From assembly GCA_964500225.1 (NCBI GenBank), contig CAZCOA010000004.1:1-64000 (forward strand): DNA of 64,000 nt, given 5' to 3'. How positions within the stretch are numbered: position 1 is the first letter of the stretch; each line of letters begins with the position of its first letter. Below the pieces are notes generated by a model. The model was not told the DNA's origin. It worked only from the letters and a program-made list of their open reading frames with translations, and made no database searches. Both the position numbers and the translations under genes were made by a program. Origin of the DNA: JAAYDY01 sp964500225 (GTDB lineage Bacteria; Planctomycetota; Phycisphaerae; FEN-1346; JAACEH01). Below, in pieces: positions 51,386 through 60,733 of the stretch.

Positions 51386-54187
51386 GTGGGCGGAGATGTG
51401 ATCAAAATTCGCGGCGCTCGCGAACATAACCTGAAGAACCTCAATCTGGATTTGCCGGTCGGACGTCTGATTGTGGTAACGGGCCTGTCGGGCTCGGGCA
51501 AGTCGTCGCTGGCGTTCGACACGGTGTACGCCGAGGGGCAGCGGCGGTACGTGGAAAGCCTGTCGGCATATGCGCGGCAGTTCCTCGACGAGATGCAGAA
51601 GCCGGACGTGGACCACATCGAGGGCCTTCCCCCGGCAATTGCGATCGAGCAGCGAATACACAACCCCAATCCGCGTTCGACGGTCGCCACGACTACGGAG
51701 ATTCACGACTATCTGCGCCTGCTGTACGCGCGGTGCGGAACGCCGCACTGCCCCACATGCGGCCGCGAGGTCCGCCAGCAGTCGTCCGACGAAATTGTGG
51801 ACACGATTTTGCGGTTGCCCATCGGCACGCGGATCATGGTCATGGCGCCGCTGGTGCGAGGTCAGAAGGGCGAGCACAAAGACGTGATCCGGCGGATTCA
51901 GCGCGAAGGGTTCGTCCGGGTACGCATCGACGGTCGCATCTTCGACGTAAAAGCGGCTCCCCCCATGAAGAAGACGCTCGTTCATACGGTCGAGGCGGTG
52001 GTGGACCGGCTCGTGATCAAGCCGAACATGCGAAACCGCCTGGCAGATTCAGTGGAGATGGCATTACGGCTGGCGGACGGACTGGCGGTGGTGGCGTCGG
52101 AAGGGGATCGCAACGGTTGGACCGACACGCTCTACAGCCAGCTCTACGCGTGTCCGCACTGCCAACAGTCTTTCGAGGAACTGACTCCTCGGAAATTCTC
52201 GTTCAACAGCCCCTACGGCGCGTGCCCGAACTGCGACGGATTGGGAACTCATCTGGAATTCGACCCTGACCTGCTGGTGACGGATCCGGGGCTGCCTCTG
52301 GCCGAGGGCATACCGCTGCTGGCCAAAGGGGCACAGCGTCTGGGGATAAAACCGCAAGCCATACTGGCCGAGTTTGCGGCCGCAGCGGGGGTAAAGCCGG
52401 GTGCGACGTACGAGTCGCTGCCGGCGGCAAAGGCGAAGCTGCTCATGCACGGCGGACGCGGGTTCGTCGGGCTGATTCCCCTGTTGCGTGAAAAGTTTCA
52501 GCACAGCACGTCGGAGTTCGTGAAGCGTCGGCTGATGGCATTCATGAGCGACCTGCCCTGCCCTGCGTGCGGAGGTGCGCGGCTACGGCCGGAAGCGATG
52601 GCCGTGACCGTGGCCGGCAAGTCGATCGCCGAGATCACGTCGATGACCATCGCAGAGGCCGCGGCGTTCTTCGCCGGACTGACGTTTGAGGGGCCGCGTG
52701 CGCTAATTGCGGAGCAGATTCTCCGACAAATCCGCCATCAGTTGAGCTTTATGAACGATATCGGCATCGGGTACCTGACGCTGGATCGGATGACGCAGAC
52801 GCTGGCCGGCGGCGAGGCGCAGCGCATCCGGTTGGCAACTCAGATCGGCAGCGGACTGGTCGGCGTCTGTTACGTCCTCGACGAGCCGACGATCGGGCTG
52901 CATCCCCGGGACAACGAACGGCTGCTGCGGTCGCTGCTGAATCTGCGGGACATGGGCAACACGCTGCTGGTGGTGGAGCACGACGAGGACACGATCCGGG
53001 CGGCCGACTATGTGCTGGACATGGGGCCCGGCGCCGGGGTGGCGGGGGGCCGCGTGGTATGTCAGGGCACGGTCGATGAGATTATGGCGTGCCAAGAGTC
53101 GCTGACCGGCCAGTTTCTGGCCGGGAAGACCGATTTTCTGCTGCCGTCGAAGCGCCGCCGCGTGACGCCGCGGCGGGCGATTGTCGTCAAGGGGGCGAGC
53201 GAGCACAACCTAAAGCACATCGACGTGGCGTTTCCGTTGGGCGTGTTCACATGTGTCACGGGTGTGAGCGGCTCTGGCAAAAGCACACTGGTCAGCGAAA
53301 TCCTGTTGCCGGCATTGCGTCGGGAGCTGTACGGCGGCCAGCACAAGCCGGGCCGACACGAGCGGATCACTGGCGTGGGCCAGATCGACAAGGTAGTGGA
53401 GATCGACCAGTCGCCCATCGGCCGCACGCCCCGGTCGAACGCAGCGACGTACACGGGGCTGTTCGATCTGATCCGGCAGGTGCTGGTGCGGACGCGAGAG
53501 GCGAAAATCCGGGGATACAAGCCGGGGCGGTTCTCGTTCAACGTCAAGGGCGGCCGTTGCGAGGCGTGCCAGGGCCAGGGCGTCAAGAAGATCGAGATGC
53601 ATTTCCTGCCCGATCTGTTCGTCATGTGCCAGCAGTGCCACGGGTCGCGGTACAACCGCGAGACGCTGGAAATCCGCTATCGCGGTCTGAACGTGGCGGA
53701 AATACTGGACATGTCGGTGGATGAGGCGCTGAGTTTTTTTGAGAACTTTCCGAAGATCGCGGCCCACTTGACAGCCCTTCAGAGCGTGGGCCTGGGCTAC
53801 ATCAAGATCGGCCAACCCTCCACGACGCTGTCGGGCGGCGAGGCCCAGCGGGTGAAACTGGCGGCCGAACTCGGCAAGGCGGCCACAGGAAAGACGCTCT
53901 ACGTGCTGGACGAGCCCACCACGGGCCTGCACTTTGCGGACATTCAGCGGCTGTTGGACGTCCTGGGCCGGCTGGTGGACAAGGGCAACACCGTAGTGGT
54001 CATCGAGCACAACCTCGAGGTGGTATCGCACGCGGACTGGATCATCGATCTGGGGCCGGACGGCGGAGACGGCGGCGGCCGCGTGGTAGCCGAGGGACCG
54101 CCGGAGGAGTTGGCGAAGCACGCAACATCGCACACGGGCCGCCATCTGGCGGCCTACCTTGAGCGGCACGCCGCGCGGAAAGTATGA
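51386..54187 (+). CDS. uvrA: Excinuclease ABC subunit A (UvrA)
   Basis: 933-residue DNA-damage recognition ATPase of nucleotide excision repair. There are two ABC modules: Walker A GLSGSGKSSLAFD (N-terminal) and GVSGSGKSTLVSE (C-terminal), with signatures LAGGEAQRIRLATQIGSGL and LSGGEAQRVKLAAELGK. Zinc-binding motifs are CPTCG (first), CPNCDG, and CEACQGQG with CQQCHG in the C-terminal half. GTG 51386 follows AAGGAG by 5 nt and gives the typical IRGAREHNLKN N-terminus; the upstream ATG 51314 would lie before the predicted transcription start. Confidence 0.95.
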   Translation: MGGDVIKIRGAREHNLKNLNLDLPVGRLIVVTGLSGSGKSSLAFDTVYAEGQRRYVESLSAYARQFLDEMQKPDVDHIEGLPPAIAIEQRIHNPNPRSTVATTTEIHDYLRLLYARCGTPHCPTCGREVRQQSSDEIVDTILRLPIGTRIMVMAPLVRGQKGEHKDVIRRIQREGFVRVRIDGRIFDVKAAPPMKKTLVHTVEAVVDRLVIKPNMRNRLADSVEMALRLADGLAVVASEGDRNGWTDTLYSQLYACPHCQQSFEELTPRKFSFNSPYGACPNCDGLGTHLEFDPDLLVTDPGLPLAEGIPLLAKGAQRLGIKPQAILAEFAAAAGVKPGATYESLPAAKAKLLMHGGRGFVGLIPLLREKFQHSTSEFVKRRLMAFMSDLPCPACGGARLRPEAMAVTVAGKSIAEITSMTIAEAAAFFAGLTFEGPRALIAEQILRQIRHQLSFMNDIGIGYLTLDRMTQTLAGGEAQRIRLATQIGSGLVGVCYVLDEPTIGLHPRDNERLLRSLLNLRDMGNTLLVVEHDEDTIRAADYVLDMGPGAGVAGGRVVCQGTVDEIMACQESLTGQFLAGKTDFLLPSKRRRVTPRRAIVVKGASEHNLKHIDVAFPLGVFTCVTGVSGSGKSTLVSEILLPALRRELYGGQHKPGRHERITGVGQIDKVVEIDQSPIGRTPRSNAATYTGLFDLIRQVLVRTREAKIRGYKPGRFSFNVKGGRCEACQGQGVKKIEMHFLPDLFVMCQQCHGSRYNRETLEIRYRGLNVAEILDMSVDEALSFFENFPKIAAHLTALQSVGLGYIKIGQPSTTLSGGEAQRVKLAAELGKAATGKTLYVLDEPTTGLHFADIQRLLDVLGRLVDKGNTVVVIEHNLEVVSHADWIIDLGPDGGDGGGRVVAEGPPEELAKHATSHTGRHLAAYLERHAARKV

Positions 54188-54217
54188 TTCCGGATTGTCC
54201 TCTCCGCTTCTTGGCCG

Positions 54218-55411
54218 TCAGGCGTACCCGCCAAAGCCGAAGAACCAGTGCCGCTTGGCGAACCGGTAGAGCCAGTGCTTCTCGGGAATCTCACGGCCGG
54301 GCAGATGCTGGCTGGCGTGCGGGGTCATGCGTTCCAGCTCGTCAAACCCGGTGCCGCGCCCCGTCGTGTCGCGAGCCCCCTGCCCCAGGAGAAACCCGCG
54401 GAGTTCCTGCGGAGCCTCCAGCAGGACACACCCTCGCGTCCGACGCGAAGCGAAGGCGCGGAATGCCTTCAGAAACTCCGACCGGTCGATGCGCCCGACC
54501 AGATCGTCGCCGTCGCCGACGCTCTCGACGGCAAACTGAATGGGCGGACAGGGCTCGATGTCGCCCCAGGGGTTGACGTGATAGGACATGCCCTCGGCCG
54601 CGGGACACACGGCCCTGCCCTCGGCGTCGTAGTATGTATCGACGATGAGAATCGGCTTGCGGCACCGCATCTCGACGATGAAGCGGCGAAGCGCTACGAG
54701 TTCGTCGGGCGACAGTGCGAGCTCCGGACACGGATTGGCCCCCGACGGACGGTAGGCGTAGAACCAGACGTAGTGAACGCCAAGGTCGATCAGGCGGTCC
54801 ACGTGCGACTCGGAGGCCAGGTCGCTCAGATTCGACTTGCAGACGCTGGTGGCGACACCCGTGATGAGGCGTGCGTCCAGGCAGTGCCGCAGGCCGGCCA
54901 GAGTTCGCGCGTGGACATCCCGACCGCCTCGCCGTTGGTCGCTCACGGTCACGTTGCCTTCGATGCTCACCAGCGGCGTCACGTTACCGGCCCTTTGGAG
55001 CCTCCGGGCCGTGTCGGCTGTGATGAGAGTTCCGTTGGTAAACACCTGGAAGTAGCAGTTGGAGTAGCGTTCGAACAAGTCGAACAGGCCGTCGTAGAGC
55101 AATGGCTCGCCGCCAAGGATGCCGAAGAAACGGGTGCCTTGCTCTGCCGCCTGGGCGATGATGCGTCCGACGGCAGCCGCGTCCAAGTCCGTCGGCGGCC
55201 CGTCCGTGGCCACCCAGCATCCCTGACATCGCAGGTTGCAGCGGCTGGTTACCGATAGGAAAAGGAACGGCGGAAACTGGCGTCCGTCGGCCATGCGGCG
55301 GCGGAACCGTCGCATGGACCTTATGCTGCCGAGGCCAAAGTTCCAGAGGAACTTCCACAGCGTCCGCGGACGGCTTGTCGAGACCATGCGGTAGGCCAAT
55401 CGTCCGAGCAC
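54218..55411 (-). CDS. Radical SAM protein with SPASM-like C-terminal region
   Basis: 397-residue radical S-adenosylmethionine enzyme. The [4Fe-4S]-SAM motif is CNLRCQGC near residue 58. GGEPLLYDGL (SAM-binding GGE) and the downstream ITGVATSVCK segment fit the fold. The C-terminal half has further cysteines (NPCPEL, RAVCPAAEG, EPCPPI and CVLLEAP), suggesting an auxiliary cluster. It ends 30 bp from uvrA on the opposite strand and is not in an operon. Substrate cannot be told; some relatives act in peptide or cofactor modification. Confidence 0.8.
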   Translation of the reverse strand: MLGRLAYRMVSTSRPRTLWKFLWNFGLGSIRSMRRFRRRMADGRQFPPFLFLSVTSRCNLRCQGCWVATDGPPTDLDAAAVGRIIAQAAEQGTRFFGILGGEPLLYDGLFDLFERYSNCYFQVFTNGTLITADTARRLQRAGNVTPLVSIEGNVTVSDQRRGGRDVHARTLAGLRHCLDARLITGVATSVCKSNLSDLASESHVDRLIDLGVHYVWFYAYRPSGANPCPELALSPDELVALRRFIVEMRCRKPILIVDTYYDAEGRAVCPAAEGMSYHVNPWGDIEPCPPIQFAVESVGDGDDLVGRIDRSEFLKAFRAFASRRTRGCVLLEAPQELRGFLLGQGARDTTGRGTGFDELERMTPHASQHLPGREIPEKHWLYRFAKRHWFFGFGGYA

Positions 55412-55463
55412 GTTCTATCTTTCCCAAACAGGGGCACGCGAAATCCTGTGGCTTTGCATCCGA

Positions 55464-55472
55464 ATTATAGCA
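55464..55472 (-). promoter_or_regulatory. Extended -10 promoter of the radical SAM gene
   Basis: The minus strand reads TGCTATAAT (55472-55464), a perfect -10 with the TG extension. No good -35 lies 16-18 bp upstream. The start codon is 53 bp downstream. Confidence 0.4.
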
Positions 55473-55531
55473 GCCTCACCAGGAAGCGGCGAGGACGAAA
55501 ACGAATATTGCGGACTGTCACCGGCTCCGGC

Positions 55532-55576
55532 TTGCCAAAGTGGCGATTATGGCGTATCCTCCTGTTGTTGCAGGAG
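55532..55576 (+). promoter_or_regulatory. Promoter and 5' hairpin of the DUF4159 gene
   Basis: TTGCCA (55532-55537), a 17-bp spacer and TATCCT (55555-55560) face right. CTCCTG-TTGTTG-CAGGAG (55559-55576) is a perfect 6-bp hairpin at the predicted start of transcription. The coding start is at 55611. Confidence 0.45.
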
Positions 55577-55610
55577 TTCCGAACAGCCGCGATGCGGCAG
55601 GGAGAATGCT

Positions 55611-58004
55611 ATGCGGTACAGCCTGCTTTGTTCCTGTGCTCTGTCTCTCGTGGTGGCGTCAGGGCTATCGGCCCAGGGGGTCGATCCTCGGGAGCCCACG
55701 GTTTCAGCCGAGGACATCGAATCATCCATTCGCCGCGGCGTTCAATATCTTTACAGCCTACAAAACGATCGCGGCACGTGGGACGATGCGGCCACGGCTG
55801 ATGAGGCCGCGGCCAAAGCCGTCGCCAATGGGAAAGACCAGAAAGACGCCCGTCGGGAATTCGGCGGGCACACGGCTCTGGCGGTGCTGGCACTGCTCTA
55901 TTGCGGCGAGAATCCCAAGGATCCGCGCCTTGACAAAGCCCTGAAGTTTCTCGCTGAAATCGAAGTCACCGGTACGTACGTATGCGGTATCCGCACCAGC
56001 GTGTGGTCGAAACTGAACGATCCGAAGTACCGACGCCTGCTGACTGCTGATGCAACGTGGCTCCTCAGCGCCATGACGACGGCCGAGGGAGCGATTCCCG
56101 GGAACTTCAGCTACGGCACGCCACACCCTCCGAAAGTACATGACCACTCGAATACGCAGTATGGTGTGCTCGGGCTTCGCGACGCGGCCATTCGAGGCGT
56201 GGAGATTCCACCAACGATTTGGAAGGCCATTTTGGACAACATGCTGTCGTGCCAGGCAGACAATGGCGGATGGGGTTACTACATGTCGGCCAAAGACAAC
56301 CCGTCACACACCTATGGAGCAATGACAGTGGGCTGTCTGGCCAACATTTTCATCACCGAAGAAATGCTCCAGTTGCTCGTCGAGGGCGACTACAACGGTC
56401 GCTCGACCAAGGGATGCGGACAGCGCAAGCCGCCTGCGGCCATCGAGAAAGCCCTGGCCTGGATGGATCGTAATCTGCCGGTGGACTTCGGGTTGAAGCA
56501 GGGAGGCGATGTGCAGACCTGGACCCCGACGGGCCATCACGGCATGGGCCGTTATTACTTGTATGCCCTGGAACGATGCGCCAGCGCCTGCGGACGCAAA
56601 TCATTCGGCGGCGTGCTGTGGTTCGAGGAAGGTGCCAAACTCCTGCTGCGGCAGCAGGACGCGGCCGACGGTGGATGGAAGGCCGACTATTTCGGCAACG
56701 ATGTTCACACGGCGTGGGCCCTGTTGTTCCTGTCGAAAGGGCAGGCCCCGATCTTTTACAATAAGCTGGACACCAAGGCCGACTGGAACAACCACATTCG
56801 GGCCGTGCCCTACATCTCCCAATACATCGCCGACGAACTGGAGCAGCGGATCAATTGGCAGGTGATCGACATTAACGATCCGGTGGACACCTGGCTTGAT
56901 GCGCCGGTGCTGATGTTCAGTGGGCACGACATTCCGGCATTTACGGACGAACAGAAAAAGAAGCTGCGCCTCTACACCGATTCCGGCGGCACGATTCTTG
57001 CCGAGGCCTGCTGCTCCAAGACGGAGTTCGTGCGAGGGTTCAATGCCCTGGCTCGGGAAGTCTGGCCCGAATGGGAGCTCCAAACGCTCGACCGCACACA
57101 CCCGATGCTCTCATTCCATCATCAGATTCGCGGGCGACTGCCGCAGATCATGCATCTGGACGATGGATGCCGCAGCCGCGTGTTTCTCTTCATCACAGAC
57201 GCCTCGGGGGCGTGGAACCACGACATGCGGAAAACGTATCTATCGTACTTCGAGTTGGGGATGAACCTAGGCCGTTACGCCAGCGATAAGCGGATGCTGC
57301 GCAGTCGCCTGTTCTTCGAGCCGAACCTGTTCAAGGAGATGGCCGCCCAAGGCAAGGCCGCGCCATCGTCGCAGGCGTCGAACGTGACCGTACGGCTCGC
57401 CGACTGGCCGACCGAGGGCAAGCGGCTTACGGACATCCGCGGCCTGAGGCATCTGGCCGAGACGCTCAAGCAGGCAGCCAACGTCACCCTTGAGACGACG
57501 ACACTTGAAGACAACAATCTCGACACACTGGACAATGTTCAGATTGTCCACATGAGCGGCCACCACGGTTTCAGCGTCAGTGACGAGAATGTGGCCAAAC
57601 TCAAGGCGTTCATCGAGCGAGGCGGGTTGATCTGGGCCGATCCGCAGTGCGGCCGCGAGGCCTTCAAGAAATCGTTCGAGGAATTCGTCGCCAAGCTCGC
57701 GCCAGGGGCCGCCCTTGAGGCCGTCGCGGCGGACGATCCGCTGATGACGGGCAACGGCCTGCCGCGCCAGGGCTTCGACCTGTCCAGCGTCCGCTATAAG
57801 CAAGCGGTGAAGCTGAAGGAGACGACGGCTGTGCTCAAGGAGTTGAAGATCGGCGGCAAGCGGGCCATCATCTACTCGCCCTACGACATCACGTGCGGAA
57901 TGGACGGCCACGATTGCCCGAACTGTCTCGGCCCGCGACGCAACGACGCACTGAAGATCGCCGCCAATATCGTTCTGGCCGCGTCCGAAGCCTCTAGGCA
58001 GTAG
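55611..58004 (+). CDS. Exported prenyltransferase-repeat protein with two DUF4159 domains
   Basis: 797-residue secreted protein. A signal peptide (about 1-22) is followed by alpha-alpha repeats of the prenyltransferase/squalene-oxidase type (about 35-375: QNDRGTWDD, CQADNGGWGYY, QDAADGGWKADY). Two DUF4159-like glutaminase-type domains come next: the first (about 405-580) contains MFSGHDIPAF and FHHQIRGRLPQ, and the second (about 600-790) contains HMSGHHGFSVSDENV and KRAIIYSPYDITCGMDGHDC. Such proteins are known mainly from planctomycetes; function is unknown. It has its own promoter. Confidence 0.78.
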   Translation: MRYSLLCSCALSLVVASGLSAQGVDPREPTVSAEDIESSIRRGVQYLYSLQNDRGTWDDAATADEAAAKAVANGKDQKDARREFGGHTALAVLALLYCGENPKDPRLDKALKFLAEIEVTGTYVCGIRTSVWSKLNDPKYRRLLTADATWLLSAMTTAEGAIPGNFSYGTPHPPKVHDHSNTQYGVLGLRDAAIRGVEIPPTIWKAILDNMLSCQADNGGWGYYMSAKDNPSHTYGAMTVGCLANIFITEEMLQLLVEGDYNGRSTKGCGQRKPPAAIEKALAWMDRNLPVDFGLKQGGDVQTWTPTGHHGMGRYYLYALERCASACGRKSFGGVLWFEEGAKLLLRQQDAADGGWKADYFGNDVHTAWALLFLSKGQAPIFYNKLDTKADWNNHIRAVPYISQYIADELEQRINWQVIDINDPVDTWLDAPVLMFSGHDIPAFTDEQKKKLRLYTDSGGTILAEACCSKTEFVRGFNALAREVWPEWELQTLDRTHPMLSFHHQIRGRLPQIMHLDDGCRSRVFLFITDASGAWNHDMRKTYLSYFELGMNLGRYASDKRMLRSRLFFEPNLFKEMAAQGKAAPSSQASNVTVRLADWPTEGKRLTDIRGLRHLAETLKQAANVTLETTTLEDNNLDTLDNVQIVHMSGHHGFSVSDENVAKLKAFIERGGLIWADPQCGREAFKKSFEEFVAKLAPGAALEAVAADDPLMTGNGLPRQGFDLSSVRYKQAVKLKETTAVLKELKIGGKRAIIYSPYDITCGMDGHDCPNCLGPRRNDALKIAANIVLAASEASRQ

Positions 58005-58031
58005 GGGCGGCGAGGCGTCGCGTCGGCGTCG

Positions 58032-59222
58032 TTAACCGAAGACCTTCCTCATGCGGTCGCAGTAGTACCGCACAAGGTCCCATTGGGCATCGGGCGGGAT
58101 ACGGTGGTCCGGACATGGGATGAAACCGCCCAGTTCCACCAGGGGACGCAGGCGCTCGACCTCCGCGTCGATGGCCGCGCGGTCGCGCGAAAACGCCACC
58201 TTGTTCATGCCGCCCACGCCTCGCAGGACCTTGCCGTGTTGCTCACGCCATGGGGCGATGCTGGCGCCCCACGTTCCGACTTCGATGGGAAACATCGTGT
58301 TGACGCCGTTGGCGAGCCACGTCGGGATCAGCGCGTCGATCATGCCGTCGCAGTCCAGCGACACGATATCGATGCCGTGCTTCATCAGCAGGTCCGTGAT
58401 CCGCTTGTAATGCGGCCCGACTTTGGCGTCGAAGACGGACGGAATCACCAGGGGACCGTTCTTGAAGCAGATGTCTTCCCAAAAATGGCCGAAATCGAAT
58501 TTCGCACCCGCAGCAAGAACGAATTCGACCGTTCGGTAACATAGGTTGCCCACGGTCTGGATGATTTCGTCATAGAGCGTCTCGTCGTCGGCCAGCAGGT
58601 AGCACGATCCCTCGACGCCAAGGATATTGCGAATATGGCCGAAAAGGCTTCCGCAGTAAAGACCATAGGGGTAATCGCGATTGCCGGCCCGGAGGAACTC
58701 CAGTCCGCCTTGACCGTAGGGCACCAGCCTATCGCCAACGCGGACCAGAGACTTCGCGACGCGATCTTCGCTGAACTCGTAGCGCCACTTGTAGTGCTTT
58801 TCCCATGACGCACGATCCACGAGCGTGTGCTTGATCTCCGTAGGAATGCCCGTGGCGCCGGGCCGTTGCAGGACGATGACGCCGTCTCGGTTCATGACGT
58901 GCTTCGAACCGTCGGGAAATTCCTCGACAACGTTCACGTCGAACGCCGGCAGCATCTCCATGTTGCCGTGGAAGACGCTGTACCAGTCGAAATCGAATCC
59001 CAGCCGTTCGCTGATGGCTGCACAGGTGGGATTTCCGTCCCCCCACGCGGCGGCCATCTCGGCCGTGATATGCCCTTGCTGCGCCCACTTGTCCAGGGTC
59101 TCGCGCCAGAAACCGAAATGCACGATCGGCAGCCTGTCGTACGGTTCGTAGTGAAGCACGGCCATGGCCCGCTCGCGATGGGTCATCCCACGCGTTCCAT
59201 GAGACTTGTCGCCTGCGGACAT
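58032..59222 (-). CDS. Uroporphyrinogen-decarboxylase-like (URO-D superfamily) protein
   Basis: 396-residue TIM-barrel protein. It has MTHRERAMAVLHYEPYDRLP near the N-terminus, an EFVLAAGAKFDFGHFWEDI segment, ISLDCDG-type residues (DIVSLDCDGMID), and a late FIPCPDHRIPPD. These are typical of URO-D-like proteins and of corrinoid methyltransferases of this fold, not of true HemE. ATG 59222 is chosen because AGGAGG lies 7 nt upstream; the longer reading crosses into the promoter region shared with the divergent AraC gene. Probably catabolic or methyltransferase; substrate unknown. Confidence 0.75.
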   Translation of the reverse strand: MSAGDKSHGTRGMTHRERAMAVLHYEPYDRLPIVHFGFWRETLDKWAQQGHITAEMAAAWGDGNPTCAAISERLGFDFDWYSVFHGNMEMLPAFDVNVVEEFPDGSKHVMNRDGVIVLQRPGATGIPTEIKHTLVDRASWEKHYKWRYEFSEDRVAKSLVRVGDRLVPYGQGGLEFLRAGNRDYPYGLYCGSLFGHIRNILGVEGSCYLLADDETLYDEIIQTVGNLCYRTVEFVLAAGAKFDFGHFWEDICFKNGPLVIPSVFDAKVGPHYKRITDLLMKHGIDIVSLDCDGMIDALIPTWLANGVNTMFPIEVGTWGASIAPWREQHGKVLRGVGGMNKVAFSRDRAAIDAEVERLRPLVELGGFIPCPDHRIPPDAQWDLVRYYCDRMRKVFG

Positions 59223-59312
59223 CTCGACGCCTCCTGCCGCCTGCACGGCAATAAGACCCCACATCCACCCCAAGGACGCTCTATTGCCCAGGATAGTGGG
59301 TTTTTCGTGGAT

Positions 59313-59332
59313 TGCCATGGACAGAAATGGCA
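59313..59332. promoter_or_regulatory. Inverted repeat between divergent UroD-like and araC-type genes
   Basis: TGCCAT (59313-59318), 8-bp spacer, ATGGCA (59327-59332). It lies in the 167-bp divergent gap, 58 bp before the AraC-family start. A candidate operator for that regulator. Confidence 0.35.
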
Positions 59333-59389
59333 TTCCCATGTACGATCGTAATGTCGCCATCAAGGCCGTGACGCCACCGGGAGCCGCCC

Positions 59390-60184
59390 GTGATCGAACT
59401 CCGTCCCCCCGACATCCACCCCAGAGTCCGCGTAGCCAACTACATCCATCCCCCCGTGGGACGTTCCTGGAACAACCGATCCATTCCCGACTTCGAGCTG
59501 ATCTGCGTGGTGTCGGGACGTTATGGCTACGAATCGCCCCAGCAACCGCCCGTGGCGGTGTCGGCCGGGCGCGTGCTGTGCATCCCTCCGGGGCCGCACA
59601 GTTTCTATCGCATCGACCGCGCCCGGCGCTCTACCATCAGTTGCATCCACTGCGAGTTAAGCCAAGAGGGCGATTATGCCGCCGGGGATTATCGCCTGGT
59701 CCCACGACCGCAACTGGTCACGGACATGTCGGACGACAAGTCCATGGCCGGCCTTTTTCGCCGCTGCGCCGAGGCGTTCGCCGGCTACGGCCGATACCGA
59801 AATGCCCTGGTCGAGACCATGGCGCGCGAGATATGGTTGCGACTGGCCGAACGATGGACCGGCGACGATGTGCGGCCTCTGTCTCGCCGCATGGAACAGA
59901 TGCTCACGTTCCTCCGGCAGCATCTGATGCGTCCGGTCTCGCGGCGCGACCTGGCCCGTGCCTTCAGCGTCACGCCCGAGCACGTCAACGCCATGTTCAA
60001 GAAGCAACTCGGCATGACGCCCACGCGGTTCGTCCACCGGGAGCGGTGCCTGCTGGCCTACCGGCTGATGCGCGACGAAGGCCTCAGCGTCAAGGAGGCG
60101 GCCAGGATCACGGGCTTTGCCGACGCGTTTCACTTCTCCAAGGTGTTCAAGCGCGTCATGGGCATTCCGCCCAGCCGGGCGTGA
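59390..60184 (+). CDS. AraC-family transcriptional regulator
   Basis: 264-residue regulator. The N-terminal 130 residues form a cupin-like sensor domain (IPDFELICVVSGRYGYE, PPGPHSFYRID). The C-terminal two-helix-turn-helix domain (about 165-264) has LARAFSVTPEHVNAMFKKQLGMTP split over the first HTH, and AARITGFADAFHFSKVFKR in the second. GTG 59390 has GGGAG 6 nt upstream. It diverges from the URO-D-like gene and probably controls it, responding to a small molecule such as a sugar. Confidence 0.85.
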   Translation: MIELRPPDIHPRVRVANYIHPPVGRSWNNRSIPDFELICVVSGRYGYESPQQPPVAVSAGRVLCIPPGPHSFYRIDRARRSTISCIHCELSQEGDYAAGDYRLVPRPQLVTDMSDDKSMAGLFRRCAEAFAGYGRYRNALVETMAREIWLRLAERWTGDDVRPLSRRMEQMLTFLRQHLMRPVSRRDLARAFSVTPEHVNAMFKKQLGMTPTRFVHRERCLLAYRLMRDEGLSVKEAARITGFADAFHFSKVFKRVMGIPPSRA

Positions 60185-60237
60185 GGCCGATCAGACCTGT
60201 TCGTGTGGTTCCGGGCGGCTGTCATGTCACATCGGAA

Positions 60238-60678
60238 TCATTTGCCGTGCGAAGGAGCACCACCCTGGCTGGGAACGAACGCGAGCGAGGCCGAGTTGAT
60301 ACAGAAGCGTTGACCCGTGGGCGGCGGGCCATCGTCAAACACATGCCCCAGGTGCGCGCCGCATCGACTGCATACGACTTCCGTGCGGTCCATGCCCAGG
60401 CTCATGTCGCGATGCCGCTTGAGTGCACCGTCAGATATCGGACTCCAAAAACTCGGCCACCCGCTGCCGCTATCGTACTTGGTTTCGGATCCAAAGAGGG
60501 GTTGCCCGCAGACAACACAGCAATACGTTCCCTGTCCCTTAAAGTGCACGTACCGGCCCGTGAACGGCGGCTCCGTGCCCTTGTTCTGGGTAACACGAAA
60601 CTGCATCGGCGTCAGACGCCGTTTCAAGTCTGCCGCCACCTCGCCGCCACCGATCGCATCTCGCTCATCCGAACTCAT
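60238..60678 (-). CDS. msrB: Peptide methionine-R-sulfoxide reductase MsrB
   Basis: 146-residue repair enzyme reducing the R epimer of methionine sulfoxide in proteins. Zinc ligands are CCVVCG and [12 protein letters not shown]; the catalytic Cys is in [21 protein letters not shown] and SGSGWPSF segments also match. ATG 60678 follows GGAGG by 7 nt; the long upstream extension overlaps pcm out of frame and is rejected. It lies 55 bp after pcm in the same direction. Confidence 0.93.
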   Translation of the reverse strand: MSSDERDAIGGGEVAADLKRRLTPMQFRVTQNKGTEPPFTGRYVHFKGQGTYCCVVCGQPLFGSETKYDSGSGWPSFWSPISDGALKRHRDMSLGMDRTEVVCSRCGAHLGHVFDDGPPPTGQRFCINSASLAFVPSQGGAPSHGK

Positions 60679-60733
60679 TGCCAAGCCTCCGGGCCACTCA
60701 CTCAACACAACCACGTCTCCGGTGCGACACGGT

